A stretch of 64,000 nt of DNA, from assembly GCF_019649055.1 (NCBI RefSeq), contig NW_026570235.1:1302001-1366000 (forward strand). Reading direction: 5' to 3'. Below the pieces are notes generated by a model, which saw nothing but the letters and a program-made list of their open reading frames with translations, made no database searches and had not been told where the DNA came from. This stretch comes from Paramacrobiotus metropolitanus (Eukaryota; Tardigrada; Eutardigrada; Parachela; Macrobiotidae). A program made the translations under genes and the position numbers. Numbering within the stretch: the stretch's first letter is position 1; the number at the start of each line of letters is the position of its first letter. Below are positions 40,338-51,740 of this stretch, piece by piece.

Positions 40338-40673
40338 TTAAACTGACGGCCGCATTGGTTCTCGGCTGGATGGCGTGCCATATCCGGGATCGAACCACCG
40401 ATAATAGAAGAAAACTGCCAGGTAAGATCCCACCAGTGATCCCGCCATAAACCCACCAGCTGCGCCAGCGATGCTTCCTATGGGTCCCGGATAAATAATG
40501 TTCCCTTTAACAGCTCCTGACACAGCTCCCGTCATCATTCCCACAGCAACTCCAGTTTTCGATGCTACTGAAGGTTCTCTGCAGTAACAACCAACCAGGC
40601 CCCCAGTAAATCCACCAAGAATTCCGCCAACCTGCAGTCCCAACAAACTCCCTGCACGCAGTGCAGCGTTCAT
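40338..40673 (-). CDS. Small glycine-zipper membrane protein 1
   Basis: 111 residues in one open frame. I do not recognise a named family. It is dominated by Gly/Ala/Val/Ser with GxxxG-like spacing (GGILGGFTGGLVG near residues 17-29, GMMTGAVSGAVKG near 45-57, GSIAGAAGGFMAGSLVGSYL near 66-85), so two or three tightly packed membrane helices are likely. A charged, Pro-containing tail follows (RWFDPGYG). A TATA-like CCATATAAA lies about 110 bp upstream on the minus strand. The architecture resembles the 145-residue protein encoded at 51740-51207. The start codon is the first in frame; an upstream exon cannot be excluded. Confidence 0.55.
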   Translation of the reverse strand: MNAALRAGSLLGLQVGGILGGFTGGLVGCYCREPSVASKTGVAVGMMTGAVSGAVKGNIIYPGPIGSIAGAAGGFMAGSLVGSYLAVFFYYRWFDPGYGTPSSREPMRPSV

Positions 40674-40859
40674 TCTGAATCAGAAGCTTAAAAACGACGG
40701 CAGCACTTATGAAATACAACAAGAAAATTATGACAACCTGAATCACTAGCACTAGTAATCACTGTATATAAATACGCGTGTTTATATGGTATGCGGGGAG
40801 GCGAAATTATGTTGCATAGAGTCGTGTCGCGTGTGATGATGCGCAAGCGCAATTGACGA

Positions 40860-40945
40860 TCTCGCCAGGATGGCGCCCCGTGGTGGTTGGGAGCCGTACG
40901 CCCACGCTACGCCAGAAGTCATCGTAGGCCCATAGCAACACGTGC
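40860..40945 (-). repeat. 90-bp inverted pair, left member
   Basis: Matches the reverse complement of 52250-52335 with small indels. On the minus strand it reads HVLLWAYDDFWRSVGVRLP and ends at a plausible boundary, so it may be an exon remnant. The two members bracket the mosaic block between the DOCK tails. Confidence 0.65.
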
Positions 40946-41344
40946 TTTTCCTGGCATTGTTTAAACAGCGCGAATTCGCACATTATGCTGCTTACTAATG
41001 CGACAATCACATGAAAATTAATAGAACACTAAGCTCTACCAACTGGGCGACACATGCTTGATAAAAAATTGTAATGTGCCCTGTAAATTGTGCGGCGATG
41101 CCGATGGCCGTGATATTCCAGAACGCCCAACGCGTAACGTGCGACCGTTTTCGCGTGTTACATGGCGCATTTCCCCTTTTGGCGCACTGCGAAATTCCTG
41201 TAGTTAGTGACGTCAAAATGACACACTGCGGCTGTCACTGCCAGTCTGCAGTTCCGGCGAAAATCACGACCCTGCGCAATGGGCAACCATTGCGCCTCGC
41301 GGCGGTTGGCAGGCGGCAGCCAGATAACTACGGGCATACACAAA

Positions 41345-41760
41345 GCCTCTAGGCATACATACACACCGAGCCGTCCTTCGCCACCGCCCAGACACTCTCC
41401 GTTCCCACGGCAATCTGCGTTAGTAAGGATGTGGTTGACGGGGCTTCCACCAGCATCCACGAGACCCCGTACGGCCGATCCCGATTGATGCCGCTGCGCA
41501 TCAACGCCATCCCGTTGGCGGTGACGAGCGGAGGCGAGACTGCAGTTGCGACGGACGATCACCTTGCCGTTGATAGTGACAGCCCATAGGAAGATACTTC
41601 GCGAGCTGTGGGCAGAAGCGTCACATCCTCCAGCGGAAATGTCCATTAAAGCCAGTCTGACATCCGCGAGATCGGTCCTTGTTAAGGGAATCCAGCGGTC
41701 GGTGGTACGGTAACGGCATGTCCGTGGACCGTGTCCAACGGCGACGGCGCATATAGTAAT
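41345..41760 (-). pseudogene. Tectonin (TECPR-like) beta-propeller remnant
   Basis: Two neighbouring minus-strand pieces in different frames look like tectonin repeats. One reads DRWIPLTRTDLADVR, then LMDISAGG and FLWAVTINGKVIVR. The next reads LVTANGMALMRSGINRDRPY, SWMLVEAP and SVWAVAKDGSV and then meets a stop. The pattern W-A-V-x-x-x-G-x-V followed by R-x-G-I-x-R-x-x-P-x-G-x-x-W is typical of tectonin domains in TECPR1-type proteins. The frame break and apparent loss of about 15 residues between the pieces, plus the stop, mark it as broken. Identity rests on motif pattern only. Confidence 0.45.
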
Positions 41761-42131
41761 TCCAACGCTTTTCAGGATAGTACGTAGAGGGAAAGTCAAT
41801 GGCGTATGTCCAACCCTGGGGAAAAAACGCAAGAGTTTTTTTCAGTCACTCTCCTATTTGGCTCCATCCAGTGGCGATTAATACATATTGTGATGATACT
41901 GTTTTTAAAAATTAATTTTGCAAATTTTGTAATTTCTGTCATATTTCCATAACAAAATAATGAATCCACAAAAAACAACGAGCAGTACGATTAAAGAAAT
42001 TTTAACATCGCGACTTAAAACTAACGCTAGGTTTGAGAAAGATAATAGACCATGTGCGTTTGTTACTTTTTTTTTGTAAGGCTATTTTTATTTCACAAAA
42101 TGCGGTAACATCACAGTTTCAGAACAACAGA

Positions 42132-42380
42132 TCAAAAAAACAAAATTTCATTTAATTGTGCCGCTCCCTCCATTGTCCCGAGCACGAAAGCAGCGTTGCC
42201 TCGCTGAATTTCCAGCGACAATCGTTGACGGAGGTACTCATGAGAGCGAGGCTCACCCGTATGTTGTAGAAGCCGCTTGCCAACTTCTTTCACTAAACGG
42301 CTAGCTGACTTTCCCCATGGTCCAAGGGTTTCAAATGCCAGCGGTACGAAGATCTGCAGTTGCCATGCTGGACACCAAGG
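42132..42380 (-). pseudogene. 3' end fragment of a reverse transcriptase-encoding retroelement
   Basis: An 83-codon open stretch, closed by stops on both sides, reads FVPLAFETLGPWGKSASRL, then YLRQRLSLEIQRGNAAFVLG. This resembles the C-terminal end of reverse transcriptase-like proteins common in invertebrate genomes, where a V-A-x-E-T-x-G motif precedes an L-R-Q-R-L-S-x-x-x-Q-R-G-N-A-A motif. The polymerase core is missing, so it is a truncated remnant. Its inner end is about 50 bp from the edge of duplication arm 2. Confidence 0.55.
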
Positions 42381-42429
42381 TCACAGAGGACAGGCAATCT
42401 CGTGGCATCAGTGCCACTGCACTACGCCA

Positions 42430-43138
42430 CCAGAAACAGACGCGTCTGCAAGTGTTGCTGCTGTGGTTCTGGACAACGAAGTCGTACTACCAACACCGCC
42501 AACGAAACCTAGGAAACCATCCCCGCGAAAGCCGAAACCGGCTCCCCCACCGAGTGAACCACCTGTGGATACTGCTCCTTCGCCTCCTGTTAGTCAGTCG
42601 CCGGCTAAGGAATTTGCCATGGGTTTAATGGGACAAAACCACATGAACAGTCCACCGCGTCCACCCCCACCATCGACGTTTATGCAAAAACGAATCAGCT
42701 GCTTCCCCCGACCCGTCCCGTTCTAGCGCATCCAGCCTTCAGCTTGATCCCTCCACTACCTCATCATCTGATCTCATCGAGTGGCATGTCCAGTCCCGTG
42801 ACGTCACCCATCATCTCCCCGCCCCGCTCATCGACGCCCACCGCGTTGCGGCTGCCTTCCATCAGTGATCTGGTGCCCAAAGCGACGTCACCCCCGCTCC
42901 ATAGTCCGATTATGGAGACACTTTCGCCGCTGACCTCTCCCAAGAGTTCTCCCACCCGTCCGCGCCCGATGGTGCGTTCGCCGGTGATGGTCCGCAGCTA
43001 CGAACCGGCGCCGACCAATCCGCACACGCCGCACATAATGCGGGCGCCCCCGATGCGGAGCTTTGCCCCCATGATGGACAGTGGACAGCCGTGCAACAGG
43101 AGAGTATGGTGTCCAATCCAACGAGTACATCGGCATAA
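42430..43138 (+). pseudogene. Decayed copy of the MCRS1 C-terminal exon
   Basis: Corresponds to the Pro-rich end of MCRS1 from PPETDASASVAAVVLDNE through the stop codon, without the FHA or MCRS domains. A run of As at about 42686 is two bases longer than in the parent and shifts the frame. About 250 bp before the final segment (CNRRVWCPIQ in the shifted frame) is deleted. Many of the differences visible in the aligned protein change residues, for example R to G before LMGQNHMNS and M to K before EFAM. No upstream exon is present. Confidence 0.85.
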
Positions 43139-46100
43139 ATTTCATGTTGTGTGGAATTTGTTGCTGAGTAGTTTTCACCATATTGTTGATTGTTTTGTTG
43201 GCGACTATGTTTGTAGAGCACCCTGATGCAGTTGATGGATGCTAACGAAAATATTTATTTTTGTGTTAGGTTTTTGAATTATTTCACAATTCGGAACAAG
43301 CTTCTTCTTTGCCGTGATAGTTTTTTGAGTTGTTTAATAATCACGCTGTGGAGAAATTTTTGGTTACCAAAGAGAGTGCTTTGATTGCACTTTGCAGTTT
43401 TGTTTCTGTATTCGTTTTAATACAACAGTTGGAAGGACCGACTATATGTCGATCCTATCATCCTACTCTACAATATATAGAGTACGTTCTTACAGTACTT
43501 CGAGCAGCGACTGTTGCCGGAATGTTCATTTCTCAAGCCATTGTTGAAACAGGAAATCACGTTGTAAATCACTTCGTCCAACCTCTTACCAATACAGAAC
43601 GTTTCCTGTACACATGCAGCATTGCCTCGCATTAAAGCAATACTACATAATTTTCTGCTTCAAGAACTGACCAGTGAGTGGACCGCTTTTCTTGTGTCCG
43701 CTCAAAAAGCATTCTACCGAGCGAAAACATCTTACAATTGGATTCCTTAATTACCCCATGCAGTATGCACCCATTATTTCAAAAACCAGAGCAGAAAAAT
43801 TGAAATTTTCACGTAAAAATCCGTGCTTCTGGTTCTTCTTTGCTTCAGCCATGGTGGCGGCGGCGCCTGCCTCTTCGGACGTCCTCGCGATATAGGTAAT
43901 GGCCATACTATCCGGGCAAGTGACATCCCAAACCCAAGACCTTCCGTGGCTGAAGGGAACAGAGGTGGTGCCGTCCGGCCTTTTGTTGCCTTGTAGACAT
44001 GGTATCAGAATTACTTGAATAGGTTATGTAGCTTGATAACTTTATATGTACTGTACTCTCTGACATGAATGGGGGCTTGTGTCGGCGCTGTGAAACTTGT
44101 TCTTTTGTGCTTACATTTGTACATTCACTGCACTGCACTGTTGGTGGCAGAATGGCACATAAACATGTTGTTTGCCAATGGATGGTTACTGTGGATGGAT
44201 GGTTATGGATGGTTACCCACACTCTGACACAGATACAAACGCTGCCCTCTCTTAGCTCCTCCCAGTACCGACCGGCGTGCTGACCGGCATGGGTAATGTG
44301 CGTTTGTGAGGGTGGTGGTGGTCCCGTTTTTACTTTTAATTATACTCTCCGGCTTGTGGAATTAAATCTATACGGTAGCTTGATCGATTGGCCTGTGGGA
44401 AAGTGTGTTACAGCACCGCGTCCACTGCGCCTCTTATACGTATAATTATACACTCCAGTTGAATTAATCCGCACCCTCTTGAAACGCAGCCTCTTATCCC
44501 GATATTTGTCGGGCCTCCACGCGCGGGTACATTTTTTATTGCCACATTATAAGGTCACTTGGATAAAGTTTGCTCATCAAGTGGATAGTGGTTTAAGAAG
44601 GAGTTAAATGAAAAGTTGACTGCTTGAACATGGGTGTGGGGCCTTTTTTTATCCGTGGGTGTAATTACTGTACTCTATATTGATCTTGTCCCGGCTAATG
44701 GGGCGTTTGATCGGATATCGCTAGTGTGCGTACATCCGCTCTTTTTTACCGTGTCGTTGCGCATAAAGAAAACGATGTTTTGACTTCGCGATGTGAGCGA
44801 AATTTGCCGGATTTTCAATTTTTTCCTGGATGGCAGTTATATGCGGAGAAATGTAAGAAGGGGAAACTTTATCCGGGTTATACGACCTTTACACAACCGA
44901 CGTGTTTCGGTTATGTAAGTCACATAAAGACATCGAGGTTTTTGTTCCGTTACATATGAAATGAGGCTGAGATGCTTGTTTGCATTTCTCTTCATGCCGA
45001 ATGATCCTTGTCGATCTTGCACTTTCGACAAAAGCTTAATACGCTCGGTAGAAAGCGTGCTGATTCGCTATATCGACTGGGCCATTATTTGTAGTAACTA
45101 GTAAATCTTATAATACAATTCCAATGGATATTGAATAAGTAAATAACCTCGGAGTTTTCCAGCGGAAATTTGCCCCGCTGGATTCACATTTTTTTCTACG
45201 CGGCTTTCTTTACTTTTACTGAATGTACTGAAGTCCATACTTAGTATATGAATGTACATGTGTGCCTTGAACCATTCAACGAGTTCGAAAACATTGGAGT
45301 ATTTCTACTGTCGAATTATTTAATAGATAATTCTGTGTAACAATCATGATCCCGCATGTTTGTATCGGAGCGGAATTGCTTTAAACAGTAGCATGCAGCA
45401 GCAGCAGAATTAGCAGCAAATTAGCAGCGGAATTGCTTTAAACGTGGAACAGACGTATCTAATTTGTTGTAGCATCTGCATATCTCTTGAATACATCATA
45501 GCGTCTTAATTTGCCTGGCAGTGTCCAAACGTTTATGGCGGTGTAGTTATTCTTATCGTATATCTACAGATGACCTTTAATGCCTGCACATTTACCGGAA
45601 CTGGAATACTTCTATGTTTTTTTGTCGTTTGACTGACAAATGATTTTTCCCGTTAGTCAAGCGCATATTGATAACATCAGTATATTAACGATCGTTTCCC
45701 AGGGAAACTGAATGACGGCGCAGGAAAATGGCGTTTTAGTGCCCGGTTTGCAGGTTGAAGTGCGCATACAACCTTGGGGTCCGCCGCAATGCCGGTTACG
45801 CACCAACATTGTCATTGTGCAAGTAGGCATGATGCGCAGCCTGGGTACATTATGAGGGAGAAAGAAAAAAAGTAGCATTTTCCCGGCCGATGATCCTGCA
45901 CTGTGAGTTATAATATACGAATACAAAGTGCGTAATGGGATTTTGAATTCCTGCTCATTGAGACGTCTGGGGTTGCCTTAATGTGCAGTGAAAAGATGTT
46001 GTAATGAGAACGAAGTGCGTGGTTACAGAAAGGCATAATTAATCCCCGCGCCGGAAAAGGGCCGTTGTATGTGCCATCCTGTGTCGACGGCTGAACAGCC

Positions 46101-47620
46101 TTGTGTGGGATGGCATTAGTGAGCTCTATGGTTAAGATATAGCTTAAGATTGGAAAAAACGTGTAAAATTAGAAGAAGATTCCGAGCTGCCGTTTGGGAG
46201 ATCGTAAACGGTGTTTACATTTACGCCCTGCTGTTCACTGAATTAACGCAGTCGTGTATTGTGATTACACTGGACGGAGCGTAAATGCCTCATTACTACG
46301 GTTTTGAGTTACGTTGTCCACAGCAGTCCTGTAAAAACTATCCGCTGTTTAAAAATGGTTGTAAATTTTAACGAACATAATTTCCATTTGATTTTGTTTT
46401 CCGTTTGGGAAAACAAAATATAAATAACAAAACATATAGTTTCATTAAAATTAGATAACTACATGTATGATCGCAAAAATTGCAGTAGCAACACCCAACA
46501 AAAGTGAAAAACAAATAATCCAACAAAAGTGGAAAAATCTGTTTTCAATAAAAGTAAATTAATATAAAGTAAATCAATAAATCAAGACACTTTAACTGTT
46601 TTTCGGTTTTCGGCAAGACGTTTGCATCTCGTTAAAAACCAGTCACGCTGCCTGTCAGCAGTGTCGTTTGTCGTTTAAATGTTCTTTCATTAGTCTTTCG
46701 TCGAGCGATTTCGTTAAAAAATACAGAGCAGAGATGAAAATAACCCACGTGTATAATACAGTATTTGGCGTTTACCCGGAGTTTGCGGTTACGCGTGTTT
46801 GTTTGTTATGCCCTTTATGTTGGCATACATTTCCCTCCGTCTGCTGCTGTCGTTCGCCTCTAAAAAGGATATAGAATTATTTACGACGTGGAAAATTATA
46901 GAAAGCAATTTGTCATCCCAGCGGTTAATATAAATAACAGGATGTTTCAGCCGGTCGGTCGGTATACGAATGTTTCCCTACATAGGGAAACCCTGGGAAA
47001 TTTCGCCTCCACTGTACGTCATAGCAGCAGTGATATTTAACTAACAAACGATATCCTGCGCGCCTACCAAGTGATTACAGTATGAATAAGTGCGGGCTTG
47101 CGGGATATTGGCAGATGGGACACAAACAGTTACCAATACTGTACTCCTCTCCCTGTAATATATTACCTAATATGCATCGGCTGCCGCTGATTGTATGTAT
47201 TGTGTGCAACCGGTTTTAATGGCGTTTCGGATGCATGCACTGTAATGGTCACCATGCAGGATGGTTTTCTGTTAACGTTGTAATGCCAAACAGTGTGGAA
47301 GATGCGATGCGATTTCCTTTTTGATACAATTAAAATTCTAACCCTGTAGCGAGGTTGCATTAACGTGGGCAAATTAACGGAAGTTAGTGGTATTCTTACG
47401 CTAACATTTGCTTTTAACAGGATCTTCTTTTCTACCCGCTGTTGTACACTCATATATACGATGGTCATCTCAATTTAATAGAACTGACTTGCGAGCAGGC
47501 GCTCACACCGTTAACGGTAGTCATTTCAATCAACTTAAAATTACAAAACGGCCAAACTTAGACGCTATGATTACTTAATTACACGATTCTTTTTTCATAA
47601 TAAAAACATTCGCAATTAAT
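42430..47620 (-). repeat. Large inverted duplication, arm 2
   Basis: Reverse-complement copy of 5268-11213, starting inside the MCRS1 last exon and running about 5 kb past its stop. It carries a two-base insertion at about 42686, a deletion of about 250 bp at about 43090, and a non-homologous block at about 43555-43985. Apart from the MCRS1 remnant I see no gene in it. Frames conserved between the arms show as many amino-acid-changing as silent differences. Confidence 0.88.
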
Positions 47621-48035
47621 AATTATTACCTTAGCAGTTAGCACTATACACAGTTACACACCAATAACATATTCCCACAATGTTTAAGGATAACACCACT
47701 GAGAAAACTAGCAAAACTTCATTTCAGGTATTGCAAGACGAAGTCGTGCAACCGATATGGCTTATGGCAAGGAATAGGAAAATAGCGAATTTCCCATTAA
47801 AACATCTCCCAAAATAAAATGCATACTTCAAGTCTACGCTAAAACTGAAAAATGGATGGATTGCAAATCTTTTAAAATAAAAGCGGTAAAAGATTCGGTT
47901 CGGCAATGCTGCAAAACGACAAGTAAACATTGCTATCACAAAACTGACCAATCTATCAGACAACAGAAATAAAATATGTCATGTTATCAAAATCGCTAAG
48001 AGGCATGTCCTGGTTCCAAGTTGACCTGCTAATTT
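47621..48035. other. Short spacer after arm 2
   Basis: About 400 bp between the end of arm 2 and the stop codon of the glutamine synthetase-like gene. It must contain the 3' untranslated region of that minus-strand gene. No other feature seen. Confidence 0.5.
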
Positions 48036-50997
48036 CTATTCCACAGTCTGATCCAGGCAAGTAGTGCGCACGGTAATTTCCTTTGCAGAGTAAGGGTCAC
48101 AATTGGATGCCGGTCGACGATCTTCCAGATAACCGTGCCCATCTTCGGCAACCTGACGCGGAATTCGGATGCTAAAAAAAAGACATCGGTTAGTCGCAAG
48201 GAACTTTAGCCAGTTTAAATACCACTCAATCAACTGCAAAGAAATAAATGCAAATACAATGAAAAATCTCGTTTTAGATGTTACATGCAACGAAAACTTG
48301 TTGCGTTATCCATAAATTTCGTAGCCGGACTATCTAACAATACTGTACCTGCATCCTCTGTTGGCTACACCCGCGGAAAAGTCATGGATGCTGGACGTTT
48401 CATGACGTCCAGTCAAGCGACGCTGATTGTCCTGGCCTCCTTTAGGGTCATAATTGCGAATGTGATTAGCGTGGACTTTACCCAACTTTTCAATGGCATC
48501 TTCAATGGCCTGCAAGCTTTTTCCTGGAGTTCTCATGGCTTTCGTGCTAAAACTCATTTCTCCACCGGCGACATTCCAGTCGCCCCTGGCCAGTGTTGGG
48601 CTGAAGGAAACTAAAACTCCGAAATCTTCCGCCACTCGGTGCAACAGGTATCGAGAAATCCACAATTGATCTCCCTACAGACATCGATTCATCCCTGTAT
48701 TTTCAACGCCGTATTGATTTTGTGTACTGAAAGCGAACAACTTACTACTGCAGAAATGCCTTCACAAGGCCCAATACGGAATTTCCACTGAGCCGGCATT
48801 GGTCCAGCACTAGCGAAGTGGATTTTAATTCCTGAATATAAACAGGCCCGATAATGCGCTTCACTAATATCGCGCGCATAAATCGCGTCTGCCCCTAACC
48901 CGCAATAATGCGGTCCTAAAAACAATGAAAATTTCAGTGCTACTGAGTACTGAGTATGCTTCATGCAGCACTTGCTAAAATATATTTCTTTAATTTTTTT
49001 TATCCTTCTACAAATTATATACTTCTGCAGCTTTGCTGCTAGTATACTCGTACCAAGTGATCCCGCCAATCCAGTTTTCGGGCTGACAAGTGGACGGCGG
49101 TCCACATCCAACAGCGAGTATTCTTGCTCAATTTCAAACCAGGGCTCAAAATCTTTAGCTTGAGTCATCACATCGGCACAAGCTCTGCGCTTATTGCTTT
49201 CTGTAAAAAATAACAAGCTTGTAATTTCCGGCTAATTAATTGTTTGTAACAGTTTTACAATCAAGCATCTAGTACTAACCACTGCAGTACGTATAAACAT
49301 TTGCGCACGGAAACATCTAGGTCCAGTCTGTAGGCTTATCATCACGAAATACAACACATGCGCCAATTCAGTTTACTTACAAGAAGCAGTACCGGCAATA
49401 CACTGTATCGTTAGCCAAACAAAGCCGCTTTGACTCTGTTTAACATCCTGCAGGTATTTTCATTACACACAATATTTTATTCTTTAGCGCAAACGGCTCT
49501 GTTGGGTCCAACGTCTAAAGTTTACCTGTTGGCTTTTTGTTGTAATTGTACGTTTCGCACAGCACGAGCTTGTTCTTGCCACCGGTGAATGGATCCGGGT
49601 ACAATGCTACAGGGTGTAAATAGACGTCGCTGTTGCTTCCTTCGGCCTGGTAGGTATGCCAACCGTCGTAGTTCCAGATGGGAAGATCTACAACGTTAAG
49701 ATTACAACGTAAGATTACAAGTCCCCCAAAACACCGCACCGGCACCAGCTCACCACGGTAGCTGGCTGGCTGTAATAATGAGCACATAAGATACAAATTT
49801 GTACCTATCTAAAACTGACGCCCAGTTTTGCACGTTCATTAGGTATTTAACGATGCGGCTGCAACTATTCGACAATACTTCAAAAAGTGCAAAATGTATG
49901 ATTTACTGTACTGAACTAAGGTAAAAGGCAATGTACACTGTTCGGTATGAGATCAATCAACAGAACTGCTGAATCACAAGGGCTACGAAATTGCAGACAA
50001 TTCTATTAAATTGTATTCTATTAATAATTTATTGAGAGCGAGTATCACAGGCATTTCCCGCAAACATCCATTAGTTGCATGCCAGCATTTGCCGCATCTT
50101 CTCTACCCCAGTGTAACGTAGTGTACATGAAAATCCTTCTACAGAATAATGAACTTCCTGTTATAACCTGCAATGCTTTCCGGAAAATGCACCAGAACCA
50201 GTGAAACTTTCAGAAACCATGAAAAGTCATTTCTGAAAATTCCGAAAAACCGCGCCGAACGGCTGTGAATCGTGATATGCTGTATGGCTATACAACCAAT
50301 ATGCGGTAACGAAATCATTTTATCGAAAGTGATGTACGCGCATACTTGAATATCCCTTTTAAAATTATCTGAGTATTTTATATTCCTTTTAAAATTACGA
50401 TCACTATCTCCACATCTAACTTGTAATTAATATAATAGGTGAATGGAATTTCAAATATTCAACCCGTATAAAAACGAATGTTGATTTGCTCTGATGGTTT
50501 AAATACGCTGTACTGTATATGGTGCAAAATTAACCGAATAACCATCGATCAGCTGTTTGTACCACATGCAGCCAAACGGCAGTTTGTAACACGTGCAGTG
50601 CAGTTGGTCCAATTTTAAACCTTGATATTTCCATCTTTGCTGTATTTGAACCATTTTCAACGACCTTTCACTGTTTCAGTTTCCATTCGACTTCCAACTT
50701 TATAATTATTACACTACCTTCTGGGCTTTTGGGCTCTGAGTCCAGCGTCCTGGATTTACACCGAAGATTTTCATGGGTCCCGTCGATCCATATGTAACAT
50801 GCCGTAACTTTGTCTTGTTGGGGTAAAGACCGGTAAAACCCGCGTCTCAAGGAGATGTTATTGTCAATAAAAGACCGGTCTGTAGACAGCGAAAACGTCA
50901 CCAGCACGAAATAATAATCGATCGGGCTTTTCTGATGTCACAAAGACAGTTAAATTAACAGTATTTCAATATTTCTGATAACTTACACTTTAGCCAT
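48036..50997 (-). CDS. Glutamine synthetase-like protein lacking metal ligands (probable pseudoenzyme)
   Basis: A type II glutamine synthetase relative. Exons: 50997-50989 (short start exon, inferred), 50931-50718, 49687-49526, 49200-49054, 48915-48746, 48674-48349, 48171-48036, giving 387 residues (human enzyme 373). Beta-grasp motifs are clear ([31 protein letters not shown]), as are [50 protein letters not shown] and [14 protein letters not shown]. Glu153 and Glu155 match human metal ligands Glu134 and Glu136, but positions matching Glu196, Glu203 and His253 are Gly215, Lys222 and Glu273. Reading frame and splice sites are intact. Established: those residues bind the catalytic Mn/Mg ions. 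Inference: this protein cannot make glutamine normally. The donor at 48746 may instead be 48749. The first exon fits in phase but has a weaker donor. Confidence 0.85.
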
Positions 50998-51206
50998 ATG
51001 ACCGCACATTCCGGACACTGCTCAGACAGAAGTTCTCGAGAAAACTTCTTTTGTGGTTCATGAAATATCAACGGCTGCCGCTTGAGTGATTGAGTAATCA
51101 ATTTCAAATGCATTTAAAATGCTTCTTACAAGCCATGCTAAGAGGCGAACTACTGTAGCAGAGTGTCCGGAATAGGCGCTCGTATAGCCAGTGTCCCGGT
51201 ATAATA

Positions 51207-51740
51207 TTAGAAACGTTGAAGTGCCAATTTCGACGGAAACAGGATCTTACGTTTGTTTTGAGGCTGGAGGATGTGGTATTGCTCCAGAGCAGGCCCGAAT
51301 ACGAGCGCCGCTAGGAAGGCGAATACCGCACCTTTTACCCCTGAAATTCCCAGAGTTGTCGCATTGGCTCGGCTAAGGGAGACACCTGTAAGGACGCCCG
51401 TAGCAATCCCCGTTGCCATCCCACAGGGAATGGCCACCAAACCGCCGCCGATCAGCTCTTTCTTGGGATGCTCGCTGTGGAGATAAAATGCACCTCCAAC
51501 AGCGCAGCCACAGAGCGTTCCGGTTAAATTAATGATATCCAAAATCTTATACTTTGTATCTACAGCCGACAGGCCTCTAAAAAATCGGAAAAAAATGCGA
51601 TTCGTTGGATCCGAAATGCACATCATCTAACGTTTAACATTTTATCTCTTCCCGATAGCGGATAATGCTCACCTAGTGTTCCACTTCGGAATTCCTTGCA
51701 CTGAACCCAGTCGGATAAATTTCTTCATTGCCTGAATCAT
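51207..51740 (-). CDS. Small glycine-zipper membrane protein 2
   Basis: Two exons, 51740-51673 and 51576-51207, with phase-2 closure, give 145 residues starting MIQAMKKFIRLGSVQG. No known family recognised. Hydrophobic Gly/Ala-rich segments (GTLCGCAVGGAFYL near residues 39-52, GGGLVAIPCGMATGIATGVL near 63-82, GISGVKGAVFAFLAALVFG near 95-113) suggest three membrane helices with GxxxG packing. A basic tail follows (QNKRKILFPSKLALQRF). It lies 210 bp upstream of the glutamine synthetase-like gene in the same orientation. Sequence upstream of the start (51741-51950) is also open and may be a 5' untranslated exon. It resembles the protein at 40673-40338 in composition, but I could not align them convincingly. 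Confidence 0.6.

Larger units (their letters stand above)
40674..42131. other. Stretch with only gene remnants
   Basis: No intact gene. It holds one member of a short inverted pair (40860-40945) and a broken tectonin-like segment (41345-41760). The rest shows nothing I recognise. Confidence 0.5.

Noticed and set aside
41158-41832. 224-codon minus-strand frame as an intact gene
   Set aside because: Tectonin-like motifs occur in two different frames with a stop, so the long frame mixes real remnant with out-of-frame translation.
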